Below, in pieces: positions 1-10,500 of a stretch of DNA of 39,933 nt (position 1 is its first letter; the number at the start of each line of letters is the position of its first letter). Origin of the DNA: CAZKVU01 sp964556475 (lineage in GTDB: Bacteria > Patescibacteriota > Microgenomatia > UBA1406 > HO2-37-13b). Location: assembly GCA_964556475.1 (NCBI GenBank), contig CAZKVU010000010.1:1-39933 (forward strand). The letters run 5' to 3'. The notes under the pieces were generated by a model. It ran no database searches. It had not been told where the DNA came from and worked only from the letters and a program-made list of their open reading frames with translations. The translations under genes and the position numbers were made by a program.

Positions 1-2510
1 CGCCTGAGATAAAAGAAGGCGACGATAAAGCCTATACGCTTGTTATGTTTCCATATCCTTCTGGTGCAGGTCTGCATACCGGTCACTCACGCGTCTACAC
101 AGGAACCGATGTACTTGCTCGGTTTTTCAGAATGCAGGGAAAGAAAGTTCTTCACCCGATGGGATGGGATGCCTTTGGTCTACCTGCAGAAAACTCAGCT
201 ATTAAAGAAAAGAAAAATCCCCGTGAGATAGTTGAAAAGAATGTAGCAAATTTTAAGAGTCAAATGACTATGCATGGTTTGTCATATGATTGGAACAGGG
301 AAATCAACACAACCGATCCAGAATATTATGCAATTTCCCAATGGTTATTTATTGAATTTTTCAAAAACGGTTTACTGTATAAAAAAGATACGCCCGTATA
401 TTATTGCCCATTTTGTAAGACGGGTTTAGCTCAAGAGGAAGTAATGGGCGATGGTACACATGAACGCTGCGGGAATAAAGTTGAGAAGAAAAATTTACCA
501 CAGTGGATATTTCGTATTACAACCTACGCTGAAAGCTTGCTTCACAGTCTGGAAGGTCTTGATTGGCCGAACGGAATACTGGAAATGCAGCGTAACTGGA
601 TTGGTAAAAAGCAAGGCATCAACATTAAATATCAGGTTGATGGCGTTGATGAAATCATTACCTGTTTCACAACCAGACCAGATACAAATTTTGGTGCAAC
701 GTTTGTTGTTTTGGCACCTGAACATGAGTTTGTGCAAAAGCTGGTACGTGGTGAAATCAAGCCAGCAGATAATTCACTTCATGATGGTATTAAGAATTAT
801 GTTGATGAGTCGCTGCGGAAAACAGAGCGTGAAAGACTGGCTGAGGGCAAAAAGAAAACAGGAGTCTTTACTGGTTTTTACATTACAAACAAACTTAATA
901 ATGAGAAAATTCCAGTATATATTTCTGATTTTGTATTAGCTGATGTTGGAACGGGTGCAGTTGTTGGAGTGCCTGGTCATGATATAAGAGATTTTGAATT
1001 TGCACACGCGATGGGTTTACCTGTGAAAAGAGTGGTTGTAGGAATGGATGGAGATACATCAGAGATTAATTCCATTAACCAGGTGCAGGAGGATGTAGGA
1101 AAAATTATTAATTCCGGTTTCCTTGATGGCATGGATATTCATGCGGCAACCCGTGCGGTGATGGATCACATTGTTAACGAGGGTTGGGGAGAGAAAGTTG
1201 TTAGCTATCACCTTCGGGATTGGATTTTTAGTCGTCAGCGATATTGGGGTGAACCAATACCAATGATACACTGCACAAGCTGTGAACGTAATAAAATATC
1301 ATATTGGGATTCTTCTGAAGCCCCGTTAGAAAAATTCAGGCAATTAGTCTCGGACGTGAAAGATTCAATGTATGGTTGGTTTCCATTAGAAAAAGACAAT
1401 TTACCCTTAGAATTGCCATATGTTGAGAGTTACGAACCGCAGGAATCAGGAGAATCACCACTTGCTGCGATTGCAGATTGGACTGCTACAACATGTCCAA
1501 ATTGTGGTGGTCCTGCTCAGCGTGAAACAGATACTATGCCGAATTGGGCAGGGTCATGTTGGTACTTCTTACAGTTCGCAATTTCTCCGGAAAATAGGGG
1601 GTTAAGTAAATGGTTTGAGGCTCTGCAAAAGGATGTGAAGGTATGGAACCCAGTTGATTGGTATATTGGAGGTTCAGAACATGCCGTTCTACATTTGCTC
1701 TATGCTCGTTTTTGGATGCATGCCCTGAACGATATGGGACATATTAATTTTAGAGAGCCCTTCTTGAGGCTCAGAAATGTAGGTATGGTACAGGCTGAGG
1801 ATGGTCGAAAAATGAGTAAATCACTCGGAAATGTTGTCAATCCTGATGATGTTATTAGAGAATTCGGCGCTGACACCTTAAGGACCTATGTTATGTTTAT
1901 GGCTCCATTTAACCAAGAAATCGCATGGTCTACAAAGACATTGCGAGGAATTAGTCGTTTTTTGGCAAGAATTTGGCGGATATATAACGACACTGCTAAG
2001 GTAACTAATTATGACAATTTAGATGACCAACAGCTTATTTCAGAGCTCCAAAGCCTAATCAAAAAAAATACACTAAATTTGACGAACGTGAAGTTAAATA
2101 CACCAATCGCAGGATGCATGGAGTTTTTAAATGCCTGGGAGAAGTCTGAGAAAGGATTATCTCTTAAATATGCACGACAGTATTTACAGCTCCTTGCACC
2201 TTATGCGCCGTTTCTTACGGAAGAGCTGTGGCGCTCCGTGTGTAATGAGAGTACATCAATTCATCTTTCATCATGGCCAATTGCTGATGAAACCCTAATT
2301 CAACAGTCATCTATTATAATTCCGGTGCAAGTAAATGGTAAAATTCGCGACCAAATTGAAATTTCGGTTGATGAAGTTGATACATTGGATGAACACTCAA
2401 TCATGGAAAAGGCACGTTCTTCTGAAAAAGTCACAAAATGGATCGAGGGAAAAGAATTCAAAACCATATACATCAAAGGTAAAATACTCAATATCGCAGT
2501 AAAAGGGTAA
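1..2510 (+). CDS. leuS: Leucyl-tRNA synthetase, 5' end cut by window edge
   Basis: Class I aminoacyl-tRNA synthetase that charges tRNA-Leu in the cytoplasm. The reading frame is open to the left edge (first full codon at position 3), so the true start lies outside; about 835 residues are visible and roughly 30 are probably missing. Seen in order: the HIGH-type motif HTGH after MFPYPSGAG (about nt 75-86), a zinc module (CPFC...HERC), the CP1 editing domain with TTRPDTNFGATF and GTGAVVGVPGHDIRDFEFA, the RDWIFSRQRYWGEPIP block, a second zinc-like segment (CTSC, CPNC), ETDTMPNWAGSCWYF, the catalytic KMSKS loop (nt 1809-1823) and an anticodon-binding C-terminus with VNGKIRDQI. The first zinc module has His where most bacterial enzymes have the third Cys (HERC instead of CxRC). 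All active-site and editing motifs look intact. Identification is very secure. Confidence 0.97.
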   Translation, partial: PEIKEGDDKAYTLVMFPYPSGAGLHTGHSRVYTGTDVLARFFRMQGKKVLHPMGWDAFGLPAENSAIKEKKNPREIVEKNVANFKSQMTMHGLSYDWNREINTTDPEYYAISQWLFIEFFKNGLLYKKDTPVYYCPFCKTGLAQEEVMGDGTHERCGNKVEKKNLPQWIFRITTYAESLLHSLEGLDWPNGILEMQRNWIGKKQGINIKYQVDGVDEIITCFTTRPDTNFGATFVVLAPEHEFVQKLVRGEIKPADNSLHDGIKNYVDESLRKTERERLAEGKKKTGVFTGFYITNKLNNEKIPVYISDFVLADVGTGAVVGVPGHDIRDFEFAHAMGLPVKRVVVGMDGDTSEINSINQVQEDVGKIINSGFLDGMDIHAATRAVMDHIVNEGWGEKVVSYHLRDWIFSRQRYWGEPIPMIHCTSCERNKISYWDSSEAPLEKFRQLVSDVKDSMYGWFPLEKDNLPLELPYVESYEPQESGESPLAAIADWTATTCPNCGGPAQRETDTMPNWAGSCWYFLQFAISPENRGLSKWFEALQKDVKVWNPVDWYIGGSEHAVLHLLYARFWMHALNDMGHINFREPFLRLRNVGMVQAEDGRKMSKSLGNVVNPDDVIREFGADTLRTYVMFMAPFNQEIAWSTKTLRGISRFLARIWRIYNDTAKVTNYDNLDDQQLISELQSLIKKNTLNLTNVKLNTPIAGCMEFLNAWEKSEKGLSLKYARQYLQLLAPYAPFLTEELWRSVCNESTSIHLSSWPIADETLIQQSSIIIPVQVNGKIRDQIEISVDEVDTLDEHSIMEKARSSEKVTKWIEGKEFKTIYIKGKILNIAVKG

Positions 2511-2554
2511 TTCCAATCTTCAATAGAATTAGCTTATGCGTTTTTCCTGCCAAC

Positions 2555-2573
2555 ATGCATAATGCATTATAAT
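2555..2573 (+). promoter_or_regulatory. Promoter -10 of the EamA gene with tandem ATGCAT palindromes
   Basis: A perfect TATAAT (2568-2573) lies 6 nt before ATG 2580, so transcription should begin at or next to the start codon. No good -35 is seen. Two ATGCAT palindromes (2555-2560 and 2562-2567) abut the -10 box and could be an operator. The -10 is clear; the operator role is inference. Confidence 0.55.
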
Positions 2574-2579
2574 TCAATC

Positions 2580-3461
2580 ATGAATAAGCAACTTAAAGGG
2601 ATGCTTGCGCTTTTAGGACTTGCATTGATATATGGTTTTTTCCCGGTGTATGTTCGTGCAATAGCTCCATATGTAACCCCTTTACAACAGCTCTATATAG
2701 TCACATTCGGCGTATCTGTTGTACTTTTAGCCCAAAGAATCATAACAGGTACAATACATGAACTTTTTACAATACCCAGACGTGATGTTCTTATAGCGAT
2801 TGTTCGCGGTATTTTATATTACCTCCTGGGAGCATATTTATATGTATTAGCAATTCGTATGTCACACATTGCTTCGGTTGTTCTTATTCAAACCTTGCCG
2901 ATGACAGCCATTCTTGGCGTTCTTCTCTTCAAGGAGAAGCTGACAAAAATAAAGATTGTTTCTATTCTTATTGCCTTCATCGGAGCAATTATCATGAATT
3001 ATTCCTTCACAACTGGCACATTAGCTTTTGGGTTAGGAGAAATATTATCCACAGTGTCAATATTTTTTGTTGCATTTGCGCTTATTTCGACCAAGTGGCA
3101 AAGTAAAAAAACCCCAACAAGTGCCGTATCATTACTCATGATGATTGGCGCGGCTGTAGCTTTATTTGTCACTTCGATAATGAGCGGGGAACGCCTCAAT
3201 GTGGCATCATTGCCGACATTGGCTACTGCATGGTTTGGTATAGGAATATCTCTGAATGTTATTATGATTCTGCTAGCTAATTATGGGTATACAATCGTAC
3301 AGGGCACTATTGGAACAGTTATCGTGAGTTTGGAATCTGTTTTTGCTATAGCATTTGCTTTGGTTTTTTTTGGCGAGACTTTAACCTTATTTCAGGGAAT
3401 TGGCGGGGCGTGTATTCTTTTTGCTGCGGTACTTATTACCCGAGAGTCGAATGGAAAATAA
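2580..3461 (+). CDS. EamA/DMT-family membrane transporter
   Basis: A protein of 293 residues made almost wholly of hydrophobic helices, about ten, in two similar halves. This is the layout of drug/metabolite transporters (EamA repeats). Typical features include an early G-x-FP-x-Y segment in helix 1, the basic loop before helix 2, and the C-terminal half with a conserved SLESVFAIAFALVFFGETLT stretch close to the EamA signature 'E P v f a ... f l g E'. Substrate cannot be told from sequence; family members export amino acids, purines or other metabolites. I chose ATG 2580 over ATG 2562 because 2562 lies before the -10 TATAAT (2568-2573), which puts the likely transcript start at 2580. It faces the next gene tail to tail with a 20-bp gap and no clear terminator hairpin. 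Confidence 0.85.
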   Translation: MNKQLKGMLALLGLALIYGFFPVYVRAIAPYVTPLQQLYIVTFGVSVVLLAQRIITGTIHELFTIPRRDVLIAIVRGILYYLLGAYLYVLAIRMSHIASVVLIQTLPMTAILGVLLFKEKLTKIKIVSILIAFIGAIIMNYSFTTGTLAFGLGEILSTVSIFFVAFALISTKWQSKKTPTSAVSLLMMIGAAVALFVTSIMSGERLNVASLPTLATAWFGIGISLNVIMILLANYGYTIVQGTIGTVIVSLESVFAIAFALVFFGETLTLFQGIGGACILFAAVLITRESNGK

Positions 3462-3481
3462 CATCAGTGTTTATAAGCAAC

Positions 3482-4192
3482 TCATATTGAAAAATATCGT
3501 CCTGCATTTATATGAAAATTTTGACCAGTAATACTTGGAGATACTAGTAATGATGTACATAAACGAGCGACTTCAAGAGCATCAACTATTCTTCCCATCG
3601 GAAGACGGGAAAGAACATCGGGTCTATTTGCAACTGTTTTTTCTCCCATTGGAGTATTCATAAGACCAGGTGAAATAACGTTCGCTCGAATATCATTCTG
3701 AGTATAAGCTCGAGCGATGGATAACATTAACGCCTCACCAGCCCTTTTAGATGCGTGATATGCAAGTTCTGTCTCAGCGCCTGTTTTTGCAGCAACTGAA
3801 CTTATATATGTTATTGATCGGTTTTTTTTGGGATCCTTTATCCAATCATCAATGAGATATTGACATATGAAAGAAGTCGCATAGAAGTTGACTTGCATAC
3901 ACAAACTGAGGTCGTTAAGAGTTACATCGCATAAGCTGTTTGATAAATGCAATCCATGGCAAAAAACGACATGCTCAATTTCATTTGCAGGGACATCAAC
4001 ACAGTCGGTTTTAGAAAGAACATGCTCGAGGTCAAGTTTTATAAATTTTTGTGCATCCTGATTTGGCAAGACAAATTGACCAAATATATCAGGGTTTCTA
4101 TATAAACCAACTATTGAATAATTCGCCGTAATTAATTCACGAGCAAGTACGCTCCCAAGACCTCCAGTGACACCGGTTATTAAAACTGACAT
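3482..4192 (-). CDS. Short-chain dehydrogenase/reductase (SDR family)
   Basis: Cytoplasmic NAD(P)-dependent oxidoreductase of 236 residues, the usual size for classical SDRs. Visible motifs: cofactor-binding TGVTGGLG at residues 6-13, an Asp after beta-3 (LDLE, about 53-56), VFCHG in place of NNAG (about 77-80), catalytic Ser132, Tyr145 and Lys149 in the ISS...YHASK arrangement, and SPGLMNTPM (about 174-182). Full catalytic residues suggest a working enzyme. Substrate is unknown; FabG-like and sugar or polyketide reductases look alike at this level. It stops with TGA. It lies 97 bp downstream of the tRNA-Lys gene on the same strand and could be partly co-transcribed with it, though a weak promoter of its own can be proposed. 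Confidence 0.88.
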   Translation of the reverse strand: MSVLITGVTGGLGSVLARELITANYSIVGLYRNPDIFGQFVLPNQDAQKFIKLDLEHVLSKTDCVDVPANEIEHVVFCHGLHLSNSLCDVTLNDLSLCMQVNFYATSFICQYLIDDWIKDPKKNRSITYISSVAAKTGAETELAYHASKRAGEALMLSIARAYTQNDIRANVISPGLMNTPMGEKTVANRPDVLSRLPMGRIVDALEVARLCTSLLVSPSITGQNFHINAGRYFSI

Positions 4193-4203
4193 GACTCATT
4201 CAT

Positions 4204-4231
4204 AAAATAGTAGTTATAGTAGGGTCTTCAA
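4204..4231 (-). promoter_or_regulatory. Possible promoter for the SDR gene
   Basis: Read on the minus strand: TTGAAG (4226-4231), 16-bp spacer, TATTTT (4204-4209), then 11 nt to the ATG. This would give a leader of only a few bases with no Shine-Dalgarno sequence. The match is moderate and the region is AT-rich, so a chance fit is possible. Confidence 0.3.
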
Positions 4232-4289
4232 GAATGATAATTGAAGATATCAGAAAGAAACAAGAAGTAATTTGTGGATGGTACTTCTG

Positions 4290-4361
4290 TGAGCCCGGAG
4301 GGATTCGAACCCACAACCAATTCCTTAAAAGGGAACTGCTCTACCATTGAGCTACAGGCCC
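4290..4361 (-). tRNA. tRNA-Lys, anticodon UUU
   Basis: The minus strand folds as a 72-nt cloverleaf: acceptor GGGCCTG pairs with CGGGCTC (two G-U pairs), D stem GCTC/GAGC with a 7-nt loop containing GG, anticodon stem GTTCC/GGAAT around loop CTTTTAA, and T loop TTCGAAT. The anticodon TTT is at 4327-4329 and the discriminator is A73, both fitting lysine. The CCA tail is not encoded (CAG follows), so a CCA-adding enzyme is needed. The T stem (GTGGG/CCCTC) has a U-U mismatch at 50-64, which is unusual but internal to an otherwise sound structure. Confidence 0.95.
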
Positions 4362-4372
4362 AGCATTCTCAA

Positions 4373-4395
4373 TGTCGTATGAGGTGCATACGACA
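4373..4395. repeat. 9-bp inverted repeat upstream of tRNA-Lys
   Basis: Perfect arms TGTCGTATG (4373-4381) and CATACGACA (4387-4395) with a 5-nt loop. It lies between the tRNA 5' end (4361) and an AT-rich stretch reading TAAAATATATT on the minus strand (4395-4405) that looks like a -10 region. It may be a hairpin at the 5' end of the precursor tRNA, or an operator. The rest of this 212-bp spacer holds a 10-bp palindrome ATGAGCTCAT (4442-4451) and the promoter of the next gene; I see no other gene in it. Confidence 0.7.
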
Positions 4396-4508
4396 ATATA
4401 TTTTAACACAAAAAACCCTAAGCTGATAGATTTCTGCTTATATGAGCTCATTATAGATGGGGAAATCACTTCTACAATTTAAAGTAATACAAAATCATAC
4501 CATTAAGC

Positions 4509-4538
4509 TTGACTTTGCCTTAACGAAAATGTTACCAT
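4509..4538 (+). promoter_or_regulatory. Promoter of the kelch/ABC operon
   Basis: TTGACT (4509-4514), an 18-bp spacer and TACCAT (4533-4538) make a fair sigma-70-type promoter. The predicted leader is about 28 nt, longer than elsewhere in the window, and contains an imperfect hairpin (arms 4545-4552 and 4563-4570) just before ATG 4574 but no Shine-Dalgarno site. A weaker alternative (TTACCA 4532-4537, 17 bp, TTTATA 4555-4560) would give a nearly leaderless transcript. Confidence 0.45.
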
Positions 4539-4573
4539 GAAAGAGCCAATGCTTTTTATATGGCATCGGCAAT

Positions 4574-7500
4574 ATGTTATTACAAGGCTCTAAATTATTA
4601 AAGCAGAGAAATGTACAATATCAGCAACTTTTCTTGGCCTTAATAATTTCCGGGGTATTCTTTTTATGGCCGAAAGATGCACAAGCATCTACACAAACAA
4701 TCACAACACAAACTGAATTCGAGCTAGGATCCTTCTCAAATACAGAATCATATACAAGCAAAGGGAGCATTAAATTGAAAGATGGAGGAAATTGGGGAAC
4801 AACAGTTGTTAATACCACACAGTTAACTCAGTCACAGGGAACATCGGTTGTCTCAGACGGTACTTACGTATATGTGCTTTACGCAAACGATGTCATGTTT
4901 TCTCGGTATAACGCAACTAATAATACGTGGAAAAGAATGTCTAATCCACCATTTTCAGCGTCTGTCTATAAATCGGATATGGTTTATCTTAATGGTTATA
5001 TTTATGTTGTATTTGGAGGTTATCAGAAAAAATTCGCTCGGTATGATGTTGCTGGAAATACGTGGACAACATTAACTGATTTACCAGACTATACGTTGTA
5101 TGGAGCGTCAATTGAAACCGATGGAACAAATCTATTTGTATTGCGATCGAGTAATACAACTGATTTTTGGAAATATACTGTAGCATCTGGTACATGGTCA
5201 AGTTTGACAGCAATAACTGCTACGACGTATACTGGTTCTGACCTTGTCTACAGTGATGGATATCTCTACACCCCCCGTGGTAATGGTACTGTCACATTCT
5301 ATCGATATAGCATTTCAGGCAATTCGTGGTCAACAATGACAAATGCCCCGGCAACACTCAATGGAGATCACGATATTGTTGTGAATGGAGATAGTATTTA
5401 TGTAACACGTTCAGGCGCTACAAACACTTTTTATAAATATAGTATTGTTGGAAACTCGTGGTCTACAATAGCAAATACACCTCAAGTGGTAAATTATCAT
5501 GGGTTTGTATATGTTTCGGGTAATAGTACTTATTACCTTTTTAGAGGTAACGGAAGTTATGACGTTTGGAAGTACAATCCGGGTGGAGATACGTTTACTT
5601 CGCTTATTGAGCCTCCGGCATCTCTGTCTACTGGAGCTGATTTAATTTATTCAGGTGGATATATTTATACACCTCGAGGAACAAGTACAACATATTATCG
5701 GTACGATGTTTCCGGAAATACGTGGGCGACCATGACTGCTGCTCCAGGAAATATTCAAGCAGAGCAAAAGGGAGTGTATGCTGGTGGAAATATTTACTAT
5801 TTTACAGGTGCTTCAAATACGTTTTATGCATATAACATAGCAGGAAATTCATGGAGTACTCTGGCAACATCACCAGCTACTGTCGCAAATGGCGATTCTC
5901 TTGCTTATCCAGGAAGCGGTGATTATATTTATGCATCGCGTGGAAACAATACCCAAACCATGTGGCGATATAGTATTTCAGGTAATTCATGGAGTGATAT
6001 TGGAATGGCAGATTTACCTACAAATGTACTCATGTACATTGGTTCACGGTTAATGAGTGACGGTACTGATATTTACGCTTTAACAGGCGGAACAGGAAAG
6101 CCAAAATTGTACAAATACGTCATAGGAACAGATACATGGTCTTCAGTATCAGATTTGCCTTTTTCCCCATATTACGGTACAGACATGACGTATTATTCAG
6201 GAAAAATGTATGTTCAAGCAGGATATTATCGAAAAGATTTTTATGAATATACAATTGCTACAAATACTTGGAGAATGCTCGAAAAACTTCAAGGCTTTTC
6301 AGCAAGCGACGTTGGTCCATTCACCGGTGGAGCATTAGCTAATAATGGAAGTGGAACAATTTTTTCAGTGTGGGGTTCAACATTCCAAAGAATGCAATCA
6401 TATACTGTTTCATCTGATTTATATCAAGCATCAGGCACCTGGACATCAGGTACGATTGACCTCACATTTGTACGCTCATACTCAACGCTAACAGCTACAA
6501 CAACAACTCCGGGAACCTCGACTGTGACATTTGAAACGAGAACGTCTGCTGATGGATCAACATGGTCATCATGGCAAAGTTTAAGCGGTAATTCAATACA
6601 ATCTGCAGCTAATAGATATATTCAAGTGCGCGCTACTCTCACGGCTGATTCGGGAAATGATCAAACACCGATTTTATCAGACTTCACCATTACATATACA
6701 CAGGATGACACTGCGCCAACTAATGCATCATCGTTTACTGGTTCATCTCAACAGGTGAGTGGGACATCAATAACAACAGGTAATACATATTCGTACCCTC
6801 ATCCATACTTTACTTGGACTGGAGCGTCTGATACGGAATCAACAATTGCTGGGTATTATGTTTACTTCGGGACTAACAGTTCTGCTGATCCGGCGACATT
6901 AGGCAGCTTACAAACAACTGCAAGCTTTGTTGTGACAGAAAATCTTACCAATAGCACGACATATTATTTACGTGTAAAGACAAAGGATTCATCAGGTAAC
7001 GTCAGTAGTGCAACAACTGGTTTTACATATGTGTTTGGGGGCGTAACTGCATCATCTGTAACATATACAGCAACAGCTGATTTTACCGGTACTAATACTA
7101 ATACGTCATCATCAGGTGATGAAATAAAGTTAGCAGCTGATAGCGGAGGTATTTGGCAGCAGGAAAGAATATCGCTTGCTCCAGCATCGCTTACATATGG
7201 TGCAAATTGGGCATATGTATCAACATCAAACAAACTCTATACATTTCGAGGTGGTGCTACAACAACATTCTACAGTCTTGATGTTGCTACAAATACATGG
7301 TCGACTCTTGCTGTAGCTCCTGCCACCGTAAACTATGGATGGGTTGTTGAGGGGCCCAGTGGATATTTATATGGTGCTCGCGGTGGTGCAACATCATCTT
7401 TCTGGCGTTACGATATTGCGCTCAATACATGGGATGATGCTGCTGCTGCTGACGCTCCGTTAACTCTTTCAGGTGGATCGTCTGCCAAATATGATGGATC

Positions 7501-10500
7501 ACGATATATTTATGTTACTCGCGGTTCAAGTGATGATGCATTCTTTAGATATGACACACAAACAGATTCATGGGATACGATGGCAAATGCGTCATTTGAT
7601 GTCTTGAACGCGATGTATCAAGGTGGCGATTTGGCATATGATCTAAGTGATACTATTTATGCAATTCAAGGTGGTGGATATTCAGGCTTTTCAAAGTATT
7701 CTATTGCTTCAAATTCATGGACTTTGTTACCAGCATTACCTCACATAGCTCAAAATGATGGATCAATTTCTTATGTTGCTTCACAGGAGGCAATCTATTA
7801 TGTTGTGGGAAACAATAAAACAACATTTTACAAATATGACATTGCTTCAGAAACATGGACTGAGCTCAATGAAGTGCCTGCAACTATTGGTCAGGGCGCA
7901 GACTTAAAAGATATAAGCGGAAAACTATATTTAATACGTGGTAATTCAACTCAGAATATATTTACTTTTAACACAACAACGAATCAATGGCTCATTCCAA
8001 CTTTGGGGCTCTTTGATACATTTTATCGAGGAACAGATTACCATCCGTTTGGTTCAGGAGCAGACATTGTAAAAGGAAATAGCAATTATTATTACATCAC
8101 AAAAGGGAATTATGATACGTTATTCATTCGGTACGATGCTTCTTCAGGTTCAGTATTAAAGCTTTCAGATGTTCCTGTAGGTATGCAATCAGGTAGTGAT
8201 TTAGTATATGATAGTACAAATAGTAAAATTTATGCAATCGGCCAGGCCAATAACACGGGTTTTTATCAATATGATATTGCTACAGATGTATGGAGCGAGA
8301 TAACAACAGATCCTTTGACTGCTGCACCCGGAGCTGGCGCAAGTTTGGTGTATGACGGGAGCCAATATATTTATTATGCGCGAGGTGCATCAACGACAAG
8401 CTTTTATCGATACGATACGTCAGCTGTTGCAGGTGCTCGATGGTCTACATTGACAGGGGCGCCAGGTACGTTATTAACTGGCGCAGATTTGGTGTATAAG
8501 TCGGGTAATATTTATACAGCTCGCGGCGGTGCTACAACAACATTTTATCGATATAGTGTATCGGGGGGAACATGGAGTACGATGACAGCGGTGACAAGTA
8601 CTGTGAGCACAGATGGATTTTCTGTTGATGGAGGAGATAGCGACTCAATTATTACCTGTCGAGGTGGAAATGCTGCAGAATGCTACAAATATTCGATATC
8701 AGGAAATTCATGGTCTGCGACTGATACCTCAGTTGCTAATTATACAACTGGGGCTTCTGGAGGTTCTGGATCTTATCGTATGTTTTCCATTGCCGGTGCG
8801 GGAACAAATACATTTTCAGATGGCTTGTATTCATTTGTAATGGAGACATCGTCATCTTCGTTCCAAGCAACCGGTTCGTATGAGTCACAATCACACGATC
8901 TGACGTCGGTTTATAAGTTTGGTAATTTAGTCATTAATTATGTAGAAGGAGCCTCAGGGACAACACTTACACCATACACACGATCGTCTTCAGATGGAAA
9001 CAGCTGGTCAACATGGACCGCTGCGGCAAGCAAAAAAACAATAGGTACGGCGTATACTTACGAAATAAAATCCCCTGATAATAGATACATTCAAGTACGC
9101 ATTGACTTAACCTCAAATGGAGGTTTATATACTGATGTAATAGATTCATACAGCATTAGTTATTACGCAGATTCGAGCGCTCCATCAAACCCATCGTCGC
9201 TCAATGCATATTCAACATCGGGTCAGGGTACCAGTATTACTACAAATACATGGTATAACTACACAGCGCCAAATTTTGATTGGCCTGATGCAGATGCTGT
9301 TGGTGGGGCTACAGATGGAACTGGTGGTGCTGGCGTGATCGGATATTATGTGTATTTTGGAACAAATGGCAGTGCAGATCCTCAAACAGATGGTTCATAT
9401 CAGACAACCACAGCATACACCGCCTCAAGTTTAACGTCTGGTCAAACATATTATTTACGCATTAAAACAAAAGATGATGCGGCTAATGTCAGCGCAACAT
9501 CGTGGCAGCCATTTGTTTATAAATTTGATAATACGGTTCCAACGAATCCAACAACAGTGACAGCTGATCCACCAGGATATTCGGCAACAAACAGTTTCGA
9601 TTTCAGCTGGAACGCAGGTTCAGACAGTGAGTCAGGAATTTCACAATATTGTTACAAAACTGGCGAAGTCGGCTCAACAGATACATGTATTGGTACGACA
9701 TCGGTCACTGATATCGGAGCTTATGATACAGGTGCTAACACTTTTTATGTTCGTGCAAAAGATGCTGCAGGTAATTATGCCTCATCATATGTTAATGCTT
9801 CATATTACTACAGTTCAACCGCACCGAGTGCTCCGCAGAATGTCACTGCAACACCTTCAACAAATACAGTAAATGAATTTGCGTTTCAATGGGATCCTCC
9901 GGCAACCTATTCTGGCGCTCAGGAAAACTTGCGGTATTATTATTCTGTTAATGCACTTCCTACTGCCGACAATGTAAATCAAGTTGGTTTAGCAGTTACA
10001 TATGTATCGTCAGGAGCATATGCAACACAAGCAGGAGAAAATGTATTTTATGTCGTTGCAAAAGACGAAGCGGGTAATATTGATTACAATGTTTATGGAT
10101 CAGCTTCGTTCACAGCAGATACTACCGCACCCGGTGTGCCAACAGATATGGAAATTGCTGATGTCTCTGATAAATCAACCGAAAGCTGGAAGCTGGCGCT
10201 AACGTGGAATCCACCAGACGATGAAGGTTCAGGAATATCAATATATAGAATTTATAGATCTTCAACAACAAGCGCAAATTGTTCAACGAATATTGATGAT
10301 TTTACTTTAAAAGCCTCAACCAGTGATCCATCATATGTTAATTCCAACCTCACACAATCGACATACTATTATTGCGTCAAAGCATGTGACTCGACAGGAA
10401 ATTGTTCTGCACCAAGCGAAACCGTATCAATGTATCCTGACGGGCGATGGGAGAGTGCACCATCAATGACCGCAAGTCCGTCGGCATCGATGAAAACTCG

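Noticed and set aside
4549..4593. A 14-codon upstream frame overlapping the start of the giant kelch gene
   Set aside because: It has no ribosome site, and frames this short are expected by chance. It could act in coupling, but nothing supports that.
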